From contig JABWCD010000031.1 in NCBI GenBank assembly GCA_013359265.1, forward strand, positions 1-62,148: a stretch of 62,148 nt of DNA, given 5' to 3'. A program made the position numbers and the translations under genes. Origin of the DNA: Candidatus Hydrogenedentota bacterium. GTDB taxonomy: Bacteria; Hydrogenedentota; Hydrogenedentia; Hydrogenedentales; SLHB01. Shown here piece after piece: positions 26,710-34,829 of the stretch. The notes under the pieces are model-generated. The model worked only from the letters and a program-made list of their open reading frames with translations. It had not been told where the DNA came from and searched no databases. The first letter of the stretch is position 1; each line of letters opens with the position of its first letter.

Positions 26710-26922
26710 ATGTGTGATCCGTTCCCTGAACCGGCTCTCATCAACGTCAAGACATTGGCGCATCTACTCGGGGTTTCCGTAAGACATTGTTGGAGGATGA
26801 ACGACAGAAATGCGTTACCTAAACCGTTGAGGCTTGGCTGTGGCAAGCGATCTGGTGTCGTGCGATGGCGTCGCGCAGAAATCGAGCGATGGCTGCAAGA
26901 ACTTCAAACGAAGCAGAGATAA
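26710..26922 (+). CDS. AlpA-like / excisionase HTH protein
   Basis: About 70 residues from ATG 26710 (or 73 from ATG 26701). It has a MerR-type winged helix: LINVKTLAHLLGVSVRHCWR, then an acidic/basic turn, LPKPLRLGCGKRSGVVRWRR, and AEIERWLQEL. This is the standard AlpA/Xis pattern. Such proteins control excision and integrase expression in P4-like satellites and genomic islands. Finding one next to the attachment site supports the mobile-element reading although no integrase is present. Confidence 0.8.
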   Translation: MCDPFPEPALINVKTLAHLLGVSVRHCWRMNDRNALPKPLRLGCGKRSGVVRWRRAEIERWLQELQTKQR

Positions 26923-26930
26923 CAATAACC

Positions 26931-27191
26931 ATGCAACGTACACAACGACTGGAATTGAAGCTACGCCGCTCAGGACACATTACCCACTATGACTTGGTAC
27001 TTGACTTTCCCCTATACAAGATCGCGAAGGAAGTCTCCTTGCTGGCGCGGTGCGAGTGCATAGAGGACGTGCTTGAAGTCATCAACGCGTGGATTGAGGA
27101 ACTCGACCAACTCGCTAGATACATTTTGTCCACGCGCAACCCCGTCGTCATCGATAAGCGAATCCCGAAGTGCCGCAAAGGCGACGATTGA
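26931..27191 (+). CDS. Small protein of unknown function
   Basis: About 86 residues. The ATG at 26931 lies nine bases after the excisionase stop. The start is MQRTQRLELKLRRSGHITHY and the middle is helical (KIAKEVSLLARCECIEDVLE). It is basic at both ends and acidic in the centre. No family recognised. It is the last gene before the tRNA. Confidence 0.6.
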   Translation: MQRTQRLELKLRRSGHITHYDLVLDFPLYKIAKEVSLLARCECIEDVLEVINAWIEELDQLARYILSTRNPVVIDKRIPKCRKGDD

Positions 27192-27320
27192 TGAATGCCG
27201 CGAATTCCATGCGCCTCGAATGGGTTAGCAAGGGCCATGCGCGCGGTTGAGGTAAATAGGGTGAATAGGGACATCTGTTATTTTGCGGTGGAATCACATC
27301 ACGTCAATCTAGAATCTAAC

Positions 27321-27346
27321 TGGTGGGCCCGGTAGGACTCGAACCT
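27321..27346. other. Right attachment site (tRNA 3' end)
   Basis: The 3' end of the intact tRNA gene on the minus strand, starting with its encoded CCA. It is identical over 26 bases to 24184-24209 in the same orientation. The tRNA reads through without damage, as expected for integration into a tRNA 3' end. Confidence 0.8.
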
Positions 27347-27397
27347 ACGACCAAGTGATTATGAGTCACCTGCTCTAACCAACTGAGCTACGGGCCC
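27321..27397 (-). tRNA. tRNA with CAU anticodon, probably tRNA-Ile2
   Basis: The minus strand gives a full cloverleaf: acceptor GGGCCCG paired with CGGGCCC, D-arm GCTCAGTTGGTTAGAGC, anticodon loop CTCATAA, T-arm GTAGG-TTCGAGT-CCTAC, and an encoded CCA (27323-27321). The anticodon is CAU. The GCAGGTGACTCATAATCACT arm followed by TGGTCG resembles bacterial tRNA-Ile2 (lysidine-modified, reads AUA) more than elongator tRNA-Met, but without a search either is possible. It serves as the integration site of the 3.1-kb element. Confidence 0.92.
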
Positions 27398-27463
27398 ACG
27401 GGTGGGGCGGTATCGTTACGAAGCACCGCGCGGCGCGGAGGCCAAGCGGGCGTCGTCCGCTTT

Positions 27464-27636
27464 ACATCCCCCTCAATCCCCCTTCAAAGGGGGACTTAGA
27501 ACTTCTAACAATAATGACGTCTTTGCGTTTACCCCGAAGGGGTTTCGGCATTAATGTTAGAGGCTCATAATACAAGAACCATAACCTCGCTTAGCATTTC
27601 CCAAGTCCCCCTTTGAAGGGGGATTGAGGGGGATGT
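27464..27636. repeat. Perfect 34-bp inverted repeats around a 105-bp core
   Basis: The left arm (27464-27497) begins ACATCCCCCTCAATCCCCCT and ends GGGGGACTT. The right arm (27603-27636) is its exact reverse complement. Each arm holds its own hairpin CCCCCTT-CA-AAGGGGG. The core contains the second copy of the 62-bp palindrome. The whole looks like a nested MITE-like insertion between the tRNA and the end of rpoD, and may also act as a terminator for rpoD. Confidence 0.85.
27502..27563. repeat. 62-bp palindromic element, copy 2
   Basis: The arms are CTTCTAACAATAATG and CATTAATGTTAGAGG, with the inner hairpin ACCCC-GAA-GGGGT. Compared with copy 1 the outer stem has C-G changed to T-G and the inner stem T-G changed to C-G, so all pairs survive. 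It is in the same orientation as copy 1 and lies inside the 34-bp inverted repeats. Confidence 0.85.
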
Positions 27637-27662
27637 CGATTATTATACGCGCCGCGCTCAAG

Positions 27663-29444
27663 CTAATTGTTGTTGCTTATTGTCAGGGTCCAGTCGAGGA
27701 ACGGTTTCAGGTCGCGCGCGCGGGTCGGGTGGCGCATTTTGCGGAGCGCTTTGGCTTCTATCTGGCGGACGCGTTCGCGGGTGACGTTGAACACGCTGCC
27801 GACTTCCTCGAGGGTGCGCGGGTAGCCGTCACCGAGGCCGAAGCGAAGGCGCAGCACTTTCTCCTCGCGTTCGGTGAGGGAGGAGAGGACTTCGTCGAGC
27901 TTTTCCTGGAACACCGTGAATGCCGTCGCGTTCGCGGGCGATTCGGCGGACTTGTCTTCGATGAAGTCTCCGAAGTTGCTGTCGCCGTCGTCGCCCACGG
28001 GCGTTTCGAGGCTGATGGCTTCCTGCGCGATCTTGAGGATGCTGCGTACCTTGTCCGCGGACATTTGCATCTGTTCGGCGATTTCCTCCGCGCTGGGTTC
28101 GCGGCCGTACTCCTGCACGAGGCGGCGGCTGGTGCGCACGAGTTTGTTGATCGATTCGATCATGTGTACCGGAATGCGGATGGTGCGCGCCTGGTCCGCG
28201 ATCGATCGCGTGATCGCCTGGCGAATCCACCACGTCGCGTAGGTGCTGAACTTGTATCCGCGCTGGTATTCGAATTTGTCCACGGCCTTCATGAGACCGA
28301 TGTTGCCTTCCTGGATAAGGTCGAGGAAGGACATGCCGCGGTTCGTGTACTTTTTGCCGATGCTGACGACGAGGCGCAGGTTCGCCTCGACGAGTTCCAT
28401 CTTCGCCTTGTAGATGCGCTCTTCTTTTTCCTTGATCGTGTCGATCAACGCGGTGATCTCGTCGGAGTTCAGTTTCGCGTCGGTCTCGATCTGGTCGACT
28501 TTGCGCTGGGCGAGGAGCAGGCGGCGCTCGGCGTCGAACACCTGGTCACGGTCCACGCCGAGCTTGTTCGCGGCGGACGCGCTACGGCGGAGTTGCACGG
28601 CCATGCTATGGATGTCCGGCGCGGAATAGCCGATTTCGCGCTCGACGCGGTCGATCTCGTCGCGCGAGGACTGGATGCGGCGCTTCAAGCTCTTGATCTT
28701 GCGCGCGATCTTCATGATCTCTTTGGTCTTCAGACGGAACTCGCGCACGATGTCCGCCTGCATGCGGCGCAGTTCGATGATGCGGAGCATGATGTTATCG
28801 AGGCTGCGCTCGGACAGGCCGGAACGGCGCGCTCGCTTTTCCTGCAACTCGATCTGGCCTTCAAACCCGCCCATCTGGTCCATGAACGCGGGGAGCTTTT
28901 TCACGAACTTCTCGTGTTCCTTCACGTCCTCGATGTCGGTGATCTGCGCGAAGCTCATGCGCCCCGCGAGAATGCGTGCGGCGAGCATCGACACTTCCTT
29001 GAACGTGTACGGCGTGCTGAGGAGCAGTTCGGTCAGGTCGTTTTCCGCGGCTTCGATGCGCTTCGCGATGGCGACTTCCTGGTCCTTCGTCAGCAGGGGA
29101 ACGCGGCCCATCTCGCGCAGGTACATGCGGACCGGATCGTCCGCGCGTTCGAGGCGGGTCTGTGCGGCTTCCTTGCGGGCTTCGGCGCGGCGCGCGGCCT
29201 TCTCCTTTTCTTCCTGGACCTGTTTCGACTCCGCGTCGACACGCAGGTCATCGACGATATCGATGTCCATGCCGCTGAGCATGACCATCATCTCGTCGAT
29301 CTCGACAGAGATATCGCCGCCGCCGTCCGCGGGGAGCAGATTGTTCAGGTCATCGTAAGTGAGCTTGCCCTTTTTCTTCTTGGCCAGCTCGATGGCCTTC
29401 TTCTTCATCGCCTCGCGATCGGACGAAACCTTTGTCGTTCCCAT
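27663..29444 (-). CDS. rpoD: Primary RNA polymerase sigma factor (sigma-70)
   Basis: About 593 residues. Region 1.1 is at the N-terminus ([11 protein letters not shown]), then region 1.2 ([20 protein letters not shown]), and a long non-conserved spacer rich in Lys/Arg. Region 2 is intact ([20 protein letters not shown], then [20 protein letters not shown]), with regions 3 ([13 protein letters not shown]) and 4 ([19 protein letters not shown], then [14 protein letters not shown]). All promoter-contact helices are present, so this is the housekeeping sigma. AGGA precedes the ATG. It follows dnaG by 76 bases, the usual dnaG-rpoD macromolecular synthesis order, without rpsU. Confidence 0.97.
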   Translation of the reverse strand: MGTTKVSSDREAMKKKAIELAKKKKGKLTYDDLNNLLPADGGGDISVEIDEMMVMLSGMDIDIVDDLRVDAESKQVQEEKEKAARRAEARKEAAQTRLERADDPVRMYLREMGRVPLLTKDQEVAIAKRIEAAENDLTELLLSTPYTFKEVSMLAARILAGRMSFAQITDIEDVKEHEKFVKKLPAFMDQMGGFEGQIELQEKRARRSGLSERSLDNIMLRIIELRRMQADIVREFRLKTKEIMKIARKIKSLKRRIQSSRDEIDRVEREIGYSAPDIHSMAVQLRRSASAANKLGVDRDQVFDAERRLLLAQRKVDQIETDAKLNSDEITALIDTIKEKEERIYKAKMELVEANLRLVVSIGKKYTNRGMSFLDLIQEGNIGLMKAVDKFEYQRGYKFSTYATWWIRQAITRSIADQARTIRIPVHMIESINKLVRTSRRLVQEYGREPSAEEIAEQMQMSADKVRSILKIAQEAISLETPVGDDGDSNFGDFIEDKSAESPANATAFTVFQEKLDEVLSSLTEREEKVLRLRFGLGDGYPRTLEEVGSVFNVTRERVRQIEAKALRKMRHPTRARDLKPFLDWTLTISNNN

Positions 29445-29520
29445 AGCTTTTCCTGTCCACCTTCCCGCGTTCGGTCGGTACTGCTGCCTATCGCATTGTA
29501 AACAGCCGGAGCGGCGCCCC

Positions 29521-31275
29521 TTATGCCGCGCCCAGCCTATCTATTTCCTTGCGTATGCCCACCCGCCGCGTGGCCAACTGGGCCTCGGCGGCGATGTCGC
29601 CCCGGCGCTTGGCCTCGCGCATTTGTTCGAGCACATTCGCATCCTCGTCCAACAGCGCTTCCCGGCGGATACTCGTTAGACGTTTTTCCACTATTTCCAG
29701 TCCTGTCTCGGAATCGACATGCCGGTTAGCCGCCGCCGCGTAGAGCTGGCCGGCGTCCTCGTTATCGATACGCCCGAGCGCGTCGCCGTTCTCTTCGGCG
29801 AGCACCGCGATCAATACCTCGGCAAACGGGCCGGGTTTCAGCGCGATGCCGGTCAGTTCTTTCCGAACTCGATCGCGCAACTGGTCGCCCGTCAACAGCG
29901 CGGAGATGAAATTGGTGTCGTCCAACGTGAACTTCGCGCGCGGCTTTTCCGACACCTTTTCGATCGAACCGTTCGCGTCTCGGCGCTGAAGCTGCGACTG
30001 GTACTCGCGGCGGACGCTCCACTCGTCGAGTTGGAGTTCGCGCGCGAGGCGCTTCAGGTACTCGTCGGTGCGCATCGCGTCGTCGAGACTCTGGACGATC
30101 GTGAACACTTCCTTGGCGACGTCCGTCCTGCCTTCGATGGTCCCGAGGCGCGGTTCGTTCATACGCACGTAAAACGTCACGATGTCCTGCGCGGCATCGA
30201 CGCGATCGCGGAACGCGTCCACGCCTTCGGCGCGGATATAATCGTCCGGGTCTTTGCCGTCCGGCAGCGTCAGTGCCCGCACGGTGATACCCGCCGCGGT
30301 CAAAATGGCGATACCGCGCAGCGCGGCTTTAATTCCCGCCGCGTCGCCGTCGAACACGACGACTACTTCCGGCACGTAGCGCCGAATGAGGTTGGCCTGA
30401 TCCGTTGTCAGCGCCGTGCCGCAACTTGCGATGACGTTCGAGATGCCCGAGTCGAAGCAGCGCATCAGGTCGAAGTAGCCTTCGACCAGAATCGCGCGCT
30501 TTTCCTGGCGCAACGCTTCGCGCGCTTCGTAGAGACCGTAGAGTACGCGGCTCTTCTTATAGATCGCGGTTTCGGAGCTGTTGATGTACTTTGCCTGAGA
30601 CTCGCCGCCGAGGTCGCGCCCGCCGAAGGCGACGACGTTTCCCGAAACGTCACGGATAGGGACCATCAACCGGTCCCGGAATGTGTCGTAGAACGAGCCG
30701 CGTTCGCCGCGCTTCACGAGGCCGGAGGCGTCGAGCACGGTGTCGCGAAAACCCTTCGCGCGCGCGGCGTCGAGCAGGTGCGACCAGCCTTCCGGCGCGA
30801 ACCCGAGGCAGAACCGCTTCACGGTCTCGTCTTTGAGGTGGCGCGTCTTCAAATAGTTCCGGCCTTTGCCGCCCTTCATCGGGTCCTTGAGCAGGTCCGC
30901 ATAAAACCCCGCCGCGAAACTGCCCAGTTCGATCAACTGGCGGCGCAGGTAGTCTTCCTTGTTGTCGCGTTCCGACGGGGCGGGAAGCTCGATCCCTGCC
31001 CGATCGGCCAGCTTGCGTAGCGCTTCGGGGAAGGGGAGGCTGTCGTGCTCCATCACCCAGTGGATTGCGTCCCCGCCTTTCTGGCACCCGAAACAGTGAA
31101 ACCGCTGCCTATCCCGGCTCACGTTGAAGGAAGGCGTCTTCTCGTGGTGGAATGGGCAAAGGGCCTTGAAACGGCCTGCTCCGGAAGGCTTGAGCTCCAG
31201 CGAGGACCCGATGAGTTCCACAATATCGGTCGCCGCGAGGACGCGCGCCTTGATCTCTTGGGAGTATTTGCCCAA
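29521..31275 (-). CDS. dnaG: DNA primase
   Basis: About 584 residues from a TTG at 31275 with AGGA five bases upstream; the in-frame ATG at 31383 would add 36 residues unlike any DnaG. The CHC2 zinc finger is complete ([11 protein letters not shown], then [11 protein letters not shown]). The TOPRIM domain shows [20 protein letters not shown] and the acidic [10 protein letters not shown]. The C-terminal helicase-interaction region is short and diverged. It makes RNA primers for replication and is in the expected operon with rpoD. No clear promoter was found in front of it. Confidence 0.97.
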   Translation of the reverse strand: MGKYSQEIKARVLAATDIVELIGSSLELKPSGAGRFKALCPFHHEKTPSFNVSRDRQRFHCFGCQKGGDAIHWVMEHDSLPFPEALRKLADRAGIELPAPSERDNKEDYLRRQLIELGSFAAGFYADLLKDPMKGGKGRNYLKTRHLKDETVKRFCLGFAPEGWSHLLDAARAKGFRDTVLDASGLVKRGERGSFYDTFRDRLMVPIRDVSGNVVAFGGRDLGGESQAKYINSSETAIYKKSRVLYGLYEAREALRQEKRAILVEGYFDLMRCFDSGISNVIASCGTALTTDQANLIRRYVPEVVVVFDGDAAGIKAALRGIAILTAAGITVRALTLPDGKDPDDYIRAEGVDAFRDRVDAAQDIVTFYVRMNEPRLGTIEGRTDVAKEVFTIVQSLDDAMRTDEYLKRLARELQLDEWSVRREYQSQLQRRDANGSIEKVSEKPRAKFTLDDTNFISALLTGDQLRDRVRKELTGIALKPGPFAEVLIAVLAEENGDALGRIDNEDAGQLYAAAANRHVDSETGLEIVEKRLTSIRREALLDEDANVLEQMREAKRRGDIAAEAQLATRRVGIRKEIDRLGAA

Positions 31276-31772
31276 TGGTATCCTGCAACTGATTGTAATG
31301 TAAAGAGTTACCGCATAGCAGACACCCACCCGCGTCCGCCATCGCACGGGGCACTCGCCGTCAAATGGGCATGATCGCCCCACGAGGTGTCAAACCAATG
31401 AAACTTTACCACAAGGGTACCGCGGAATCAAGAACGTGGTGGACAAGTTGCTTCCCGTCTCAAGCGAGATATGTTAAATATGTATGTATATATGTATTAT
31501 ATCCAGCGTTGGATCTTGAATTCTGACTCTGCATTCAACCGCCGTTGAGCAGACATGGCGAGCCAAATTTCCACTGTTTGCGGTATTGCGGCGATTTCAT
31601 GAATTCGCGTTTTGCCGCAAGTTGGTGTGGGCCAAGCGCAAAATCGTGCTCCAAAATTTTTTCCTGTTCTCGCGAATAATCGGCCGGACGAAGGGGTTGT
31701 GCTTTTACATAGGCGAAGGAGGCGACCCTGGACTCTGACTGAAGATGCGGGAGAAACAGAGGAGTGCAAAGC
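31276..31772. other. Divergent intergenic region between dnaG and the VWVP genes
   Basis: About 500 bases. An AT-rich patch at 31465-31502 (alternating purine/pyrimidine, GTATGTATATATGTATTATA) may hold promoters, but no -35/-10 pair is good enough to call. A minus-strand frame at 31497-31781 has no ribosome binding site and an unlikely composition. No repeats or hairpins stand out. Confidence 0.5.
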
Positions 31773-32204
31773 ATGGTGCATCGACTATCACGGAAAGGGC
31801 TGGTCTACGCCGCAATGCTTGTGAGTGCGCTGTTTGCGTTCCCGGTATTGGGCGATACGACGCGGCCCGGCACGGTGAGCGATTCGCAATTGGGCATGAA
31901 CACACTGCCTGCTGCGGCAACCGTGCAAATGGCCCGGGCGGATGCCGAGGTGATCATCAAGCGTGAGCCTGAAGTGCGGATCATTGAACGGGCGCCTCGG
32001 ATACAACTCCGGGTCGAAGTCCCCGGCCATTACGAGTACCAAAAGGTGATGGTGCGTGATGGCTACTACAAAGATATCCGGGTATGGGTTTCGGAACGGT
32101 TCGATCCTGAATTGAATGCGACGTTCCACGGCCACTACGAAACGCGGCAGCATTGGGTGCCGCCGGAGTACGAGTACCGCAAGGTGTGGGTACCCGCGGA
32201 CTGA
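31773..32204 (+). CDS. Secreted VWVP-motif protein A
   Basis: About 143 residues. The ATG at 31773 has GAGGAG eight bases upstream and begins a signal peptide (LVYAAMLVSALFAFPVLG). The mature part has PEVRIIERAPRIQLRVEVPG and then HYEYQKVMVRDGYYKDIRVW. It ends PEYEYRKVWVPAD. It is a paralogue of the next gene, which shares PGHYE, VMVR-GY, a GHxETR-W-PP-YEYR core and the terminal VWVP. The Tyr/Val-rich repeats suggest a surface or matrix protein. Function unknown. Confidence 0.8.
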   Translation: MVHRLSRKGLVYAAMLVSALFAFPVLGDTTRPGTVSDSQLGMNTLPAAATVQMARADAEVIIKREPEVRIIERAPRIQLRVEVPGHYEYQKVMVRDGYYKDIRVWVSERFDPELNATFHGHYETRQHWVPPEYEYRKVWVPAD

Positions 32205-32268
32205 CGCGGCGTTTCGCCCGGAAGCGTATCTGCAGCGTTCGTGACGCAGGTACCGAAAGGAGAGCATC

Positions 32269-32682
32269 ATGAGTAGGCGATTCGATCTGAAACGACTGGT
32301 AACGGCCGGCATGGCGAGCGCGGCGGTGGCTGCGGCCCCCGCGATTTTCAGCGGGACCGCGGCGGCGGACACGCTGCGCGGAGAAGTCAAGCTGGTCCAA
32401 GACATTCAAATCGAGCCGGAGACCGAGGTACGGATCATCGAGCCGGAGGTCCGAATCATCGAATCTGAGCCGAAGATTCAGGTCGAGGTGAAAACTCCCG
32501 GTCACTATGAGCGTCAACGCGTAATGGTCCGGGAAGGTTACTCCGAAAGCTATCAGGTCTGGGTACCGAAGGAACGGTACGGCTTCTTGAACTTGAAGAA
32601 GGTCCCTGGTCACTTCGAGACCAGGACGCGTTGGATACCTCCGACGTATGAGTATCGAGACGTTTGGGTCCCGGAGCGATAG
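32269..32682 (+). CDS. Secreted VWVP-motif protein B
   Basis: About 137 residues with AAAGGAG before the ATG and a signal peptide ending in TAAA. Internal EVRIIEPEVRIIESEPKIQV doubles the EVRIIE unit that occurs once in protein A. The C-terminal half aligns with protein A through TPGHYERQRVMVREGY, PGHFETRTRWIPPTYEYR and VWVPER. It lies 64 bases downstream of protein A on the same strand, so the pair is probably one transcript and arose by tandem duplication. Confidence 0.8.
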   Translation: MSRRFDLKRLVTAGMASAAVAAAPAIFSGTAAADTLRGEVKLVQDIQIEPETEVRIIEPEVRIIESEPKIQVEVKTPGHYERQRVMVREGYSESYQVWVPKERYGFLNLKKVPGHFETRTRWIPPTYEYRDVWVPER

Positions 32683-32819
32683 CACCCAGGGATATCGAGT
32701 GGCTGGAGGTTTGAGGCAAGCTGCGGACACCGGACGTGAACGCAAGGGCAAAACGTCGATCGCAGAGCGATTGACGGGCGACCGTGCCGGAGCGCCTCAT
32801 CCGTAAAGCCGTTCGATGT

Positions 32820-32881
32820 GGGAGTGTACTTCTCCTTGACGCCCAACCGCCGAAGGGCGAACTTGGAAGGAGTGCACTCCC
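32820..32881. other. 62-bp imperfect hairpin upstream of the second prepilin gene
   Basis: GGGAGTGTACTTCTCCTT pairs imperfectly with AAGGAGTGCACTCCC. Inside, CGCCC and GGGCG close a loop of ten bases. There is no T-run. It lies about 170 bases before the prepilin-like gene; the rest of the 369-base gap shows nothing recognisable apart from a -10-like TATGAT near 32998. Confidence 0.5.
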
Positions 32882-33051
32882 AACATTTCTTCCCGGCCTT
32901 GGAAAGGGCGGCGAAAAAGGGCACTGCGACAGTCCGTCGAGGCTTCTCGATTTCACAATCATGCGCCTTCGTTATTGGATTGGTTTCGCGGTACGGGTAT
33001 GATTGTAATATTGCGTGTGTGACGATTACCCTGGCCGGGAGAAGCGGCAGC

Positions 33052-33897
33052 ATGAGGAAGCGCGGTTTTACGCTCATCGAGCTTCTGGTGGTCATCTCGA
33101 TCATCATGATCCTCGCGGGCATGCTGCTGCCCGCGCTGGCGCGTGCCCGCGAATCCGCCCGGCGCATTTCGTGCGCGAACAACCTGCGCCAACTCGGGCT
33201 CTGCTTCAAGATGTACGCGAACGAAGCAAAGGGTGAGCGATTTCCTTCCGTGCAATTGTTCATGGGGCCCAATTGCGATCAAAAGAACACCGGCGTACTC
33301 ATGTTCGCCGGGCTTCCGATGTATCCGGAGTACATGACGGACGCGCGACTGCTCGTGTGTCCATCGGATGCGAACGGCATGACGGAGTTCGAGGGCCCGC
33401 GCTGGCGGCGGCCGGACGGAACGGGGGGGACCTACCAGAACGGTTCGTTCAACCCGTGCTTGTTCGATTCGCTTTCATACATATACATGCCGTGGGCAAT
33501 CAAGTCGCCCTGGCTCGTGGAAACCGCAACGCAGGATTTGTCGCCCCTGTTCCTTAACAAGCTTCAGGACATCTTCGTCAATCAGCCCGCGCAGGCGCTT
33601 GACGCGGATTGGGCGTTTGTGGACGACACCGGCGTGGAGCGCAATGTGATGCGCCTTCGGGATGGAATCGAGCGGTTCTTTGTCGAGGACATCAACAATC
33701 CGTCAAAGACGAGCATCGCGCAGAGCCAATTACCGGTGATGTTCGACAAGGTCAGCACGGACGTGCAGGAGTTCAACCACGTTCCCAGCGGCGGAAACGT
33801 GTTGTACATGGACGGGCACGTCGAGTTCGTGAAGTTTCCCGGCCTGTATCCATGCAGCAGGGCATGGGCGGAACTGCTCGGCGCGTTGGAGCTGTAA
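33052..33897 (+). CDS. Prepilin-like protein, H-x10-DG family
   Basis: About 281 residues. The ATG at 33052 follows GGGAGA and gives the classic [20 protein letters not shown] leader and helix with Glu at +5. It continues [20 protein letters not shown] and ends with [18 protein letters not shown], the same ten-residue variant of the His-Asp-Gly motif as the paralogue at 17111. A frame open to 32818 upstream would hide the prepilin leader. Role unknown, probably pseudopilin-like. It stands alone; a hairpin follows the stop. Confidence 0.9.
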   Translation: MRKRGFTLIELLVVISIIMILAGMLLPALARARESARRISCANNLRQLGLCFKMYANEAKGERFPSVQLFMGPNCDQKNTGVLMFAGLPMYPEYMTDARLLVCPSDANGMTEFEGPRWRRPDGTGGTYQNGSFNPCLFDSLSYIYMPWAIKSPWLVETATQDLSPLFLNKLQDIFVNQPAQALDADWAFVDDTGVERNVMRLRDGIERFFVEDINNPSKTSIAQSQLPVMFDKVSTDVQEFNHVPSGGNVLYMDGHVEFVKFPGLYPCSRAWAELLGALEL

Positions 33898-33917
33898 TGC
33901 CGTCGGAGGGGGGAACG

Positions 33918-33944
33918 TAGCGCCCGGCTTCCTCGCCGGCGCTA
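33918..33944. terminator. Bidirectional hairpin between convergent genes
   Basis: TAGCGCC and GGCGCTA form a stem with further GGC/GCC pairs around TTCCTC. It sits between the prepilin gene stop and the convergent ankyrin gene stop. No strong T-run follows. Confidence 0.45.
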
Positions 33945-34826
33945 TGGCCGTCCGCCGCGTTCCCAAAGAAGCTGCATAATCTTTTGATCGCCGCGGCGCT
34001 GCGCGACCGTGAAAGGCGATTCGTTCTTATCGTCACGGGCTCCGGCGAAGGCGTTGCGCTCGAGGAGCGTCGTCACGCAATACTCCGTGCCTTGCTCGGC
34101 GGCGAGGTGAAGCACCGTGCGGCCGTTCTTTACTTTCGCGTTTACGTCCGCGCCTTTGAACAGCAGGTCCGTAATTAATCCGTAGTCGTTCGCGGCTACG
34201 GCCAGCCACAGCGGCGTCACGCCTTCGCCGTCGATGATATTTACGTCCGCTACGCGCGTACCCGTCGTCTGCGTTTCGTACGCGACCACCTTGCCGTCCT
34301 GCACGATCGGCACGTGCTTCCAAACTGGCCACTCCGCAATCAGCAACTGCGTGATCTCGTTGTTGCCGGATCGAATCGCCGCGGTCAACGGAAGGTACCC
34401 GTCCGGCGTTTTCATGTTCGCGTCCGCGTTGTAGCGCATGAGAAGTTCGACTGCATCGCGCCGGTCGTACTTCACGGCCAGATGGAGCGGCGTCCACCCG
34501 GTCGCAGTAGCAAGATTGGTGTTCGCGTTGGCGTCGAGCAGGACCTGCGCGACATCCAGCTTGCCGTCGCGCACCGCGCGGTGCAGCGCGGTCACGCCGT
34601 CCGCGTCGCGCAGATCGGGGGAGACGCCTTCCTTCAGCATCGTCTGCACGGCGGCGATGTCCCCGATGCGTGCGGCGCGGTGAAACCGAGGGAGACCGCC
34701 TGCGTCAGTCGCCGTGGCGGTCTTCACCTTTTGATTGCAGCCGCTCGCCAGCGCAAGCGCGCCAAGAACGCAGACGGCCAGGATTCGGTTGACTGCCGCC
34801 AAATAGTATCGCTGCGCGCGTCGCAC
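33942..34826 (-). CDS. Ankyrin-repeat lipoprotein
   Basis: About 294 residues from a GTG at 34826. The signal sequence ends in the lipobox LASG-Cys, so the protein should be anchored in the membrane. Five or six ankyrin repeats follow, e.g. DGVTALHRAVRDGKLDVAQV, TGWTPLHLAVKYDRRDAVEL, NGRTVLHLAAEQGTEYCVTT. One repeat carries an insertion (about residues 170-195). It starts three bases after the galactose-oxidase-like gene stops and is probably translated from the same message. Probable protein-protein interaction role. Confidence 0.88.
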   Translation of the reverse strand: MRRAQRYYLAAVNRILAVCVLGALALASGCNQKVKTATATDAGGLPRFHRAARIGDIAAVQTMLKEGVSPDLRDADGVTALHRAVRDGKLDVAQVLLDANANTNLATATGWTPLHLAVKYDRRDAVELLMRYNADANMKTPDGYLPLTAAIRSGNNEITQLLIAEWPVWKHVPIVQDGKVVAYETQTTGTRVADVNIIDGEGVTPLWLAVAANDYGLITDLLFKGADVNAKVKNGRTVLHLAAEQGTEYCVTTLLERNAFAGARDDKNESPFTVAQRRGDQKIMQLLWERGGRP

Positions 34827-34829
34827 GGG

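Larger units (their letters stand above)
24184..27346. mobile_element. 3.1-kb element integrated at a CAU tRNA 3' end
   Basis: A 26-bp exact direct repeat (24184-24209 and 27321-27346) covers the 3' end of the tRNA gene, including its CCA, and bounds about 3.14 kb. Inside are a possible integrase-tail remnant, a TerS-like gene coupled to a two-TM protein (leftward), and a small protein, an AlpA-like excisionase and another small protein (rightward). Base composition is closer to even and there are AT-rich patches (around 24620), unlike the neighbours. No full recombinase or replication gene is seen. It may be a phage satellite, a decayed prophage or a cargo island moved in trans. Confidence 0.75.

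Noticed and set aside
27624-29501. 625-residue open frame on the plus strand opposite rpoD
   Set aside because: It mirrors the rpoD frame in GC-rich DNA, has no ribosome binding site, and its sequence (His/Arg/Asp/Phe-rich) is a reverse-strand shadow. rpoD is unambiguous.
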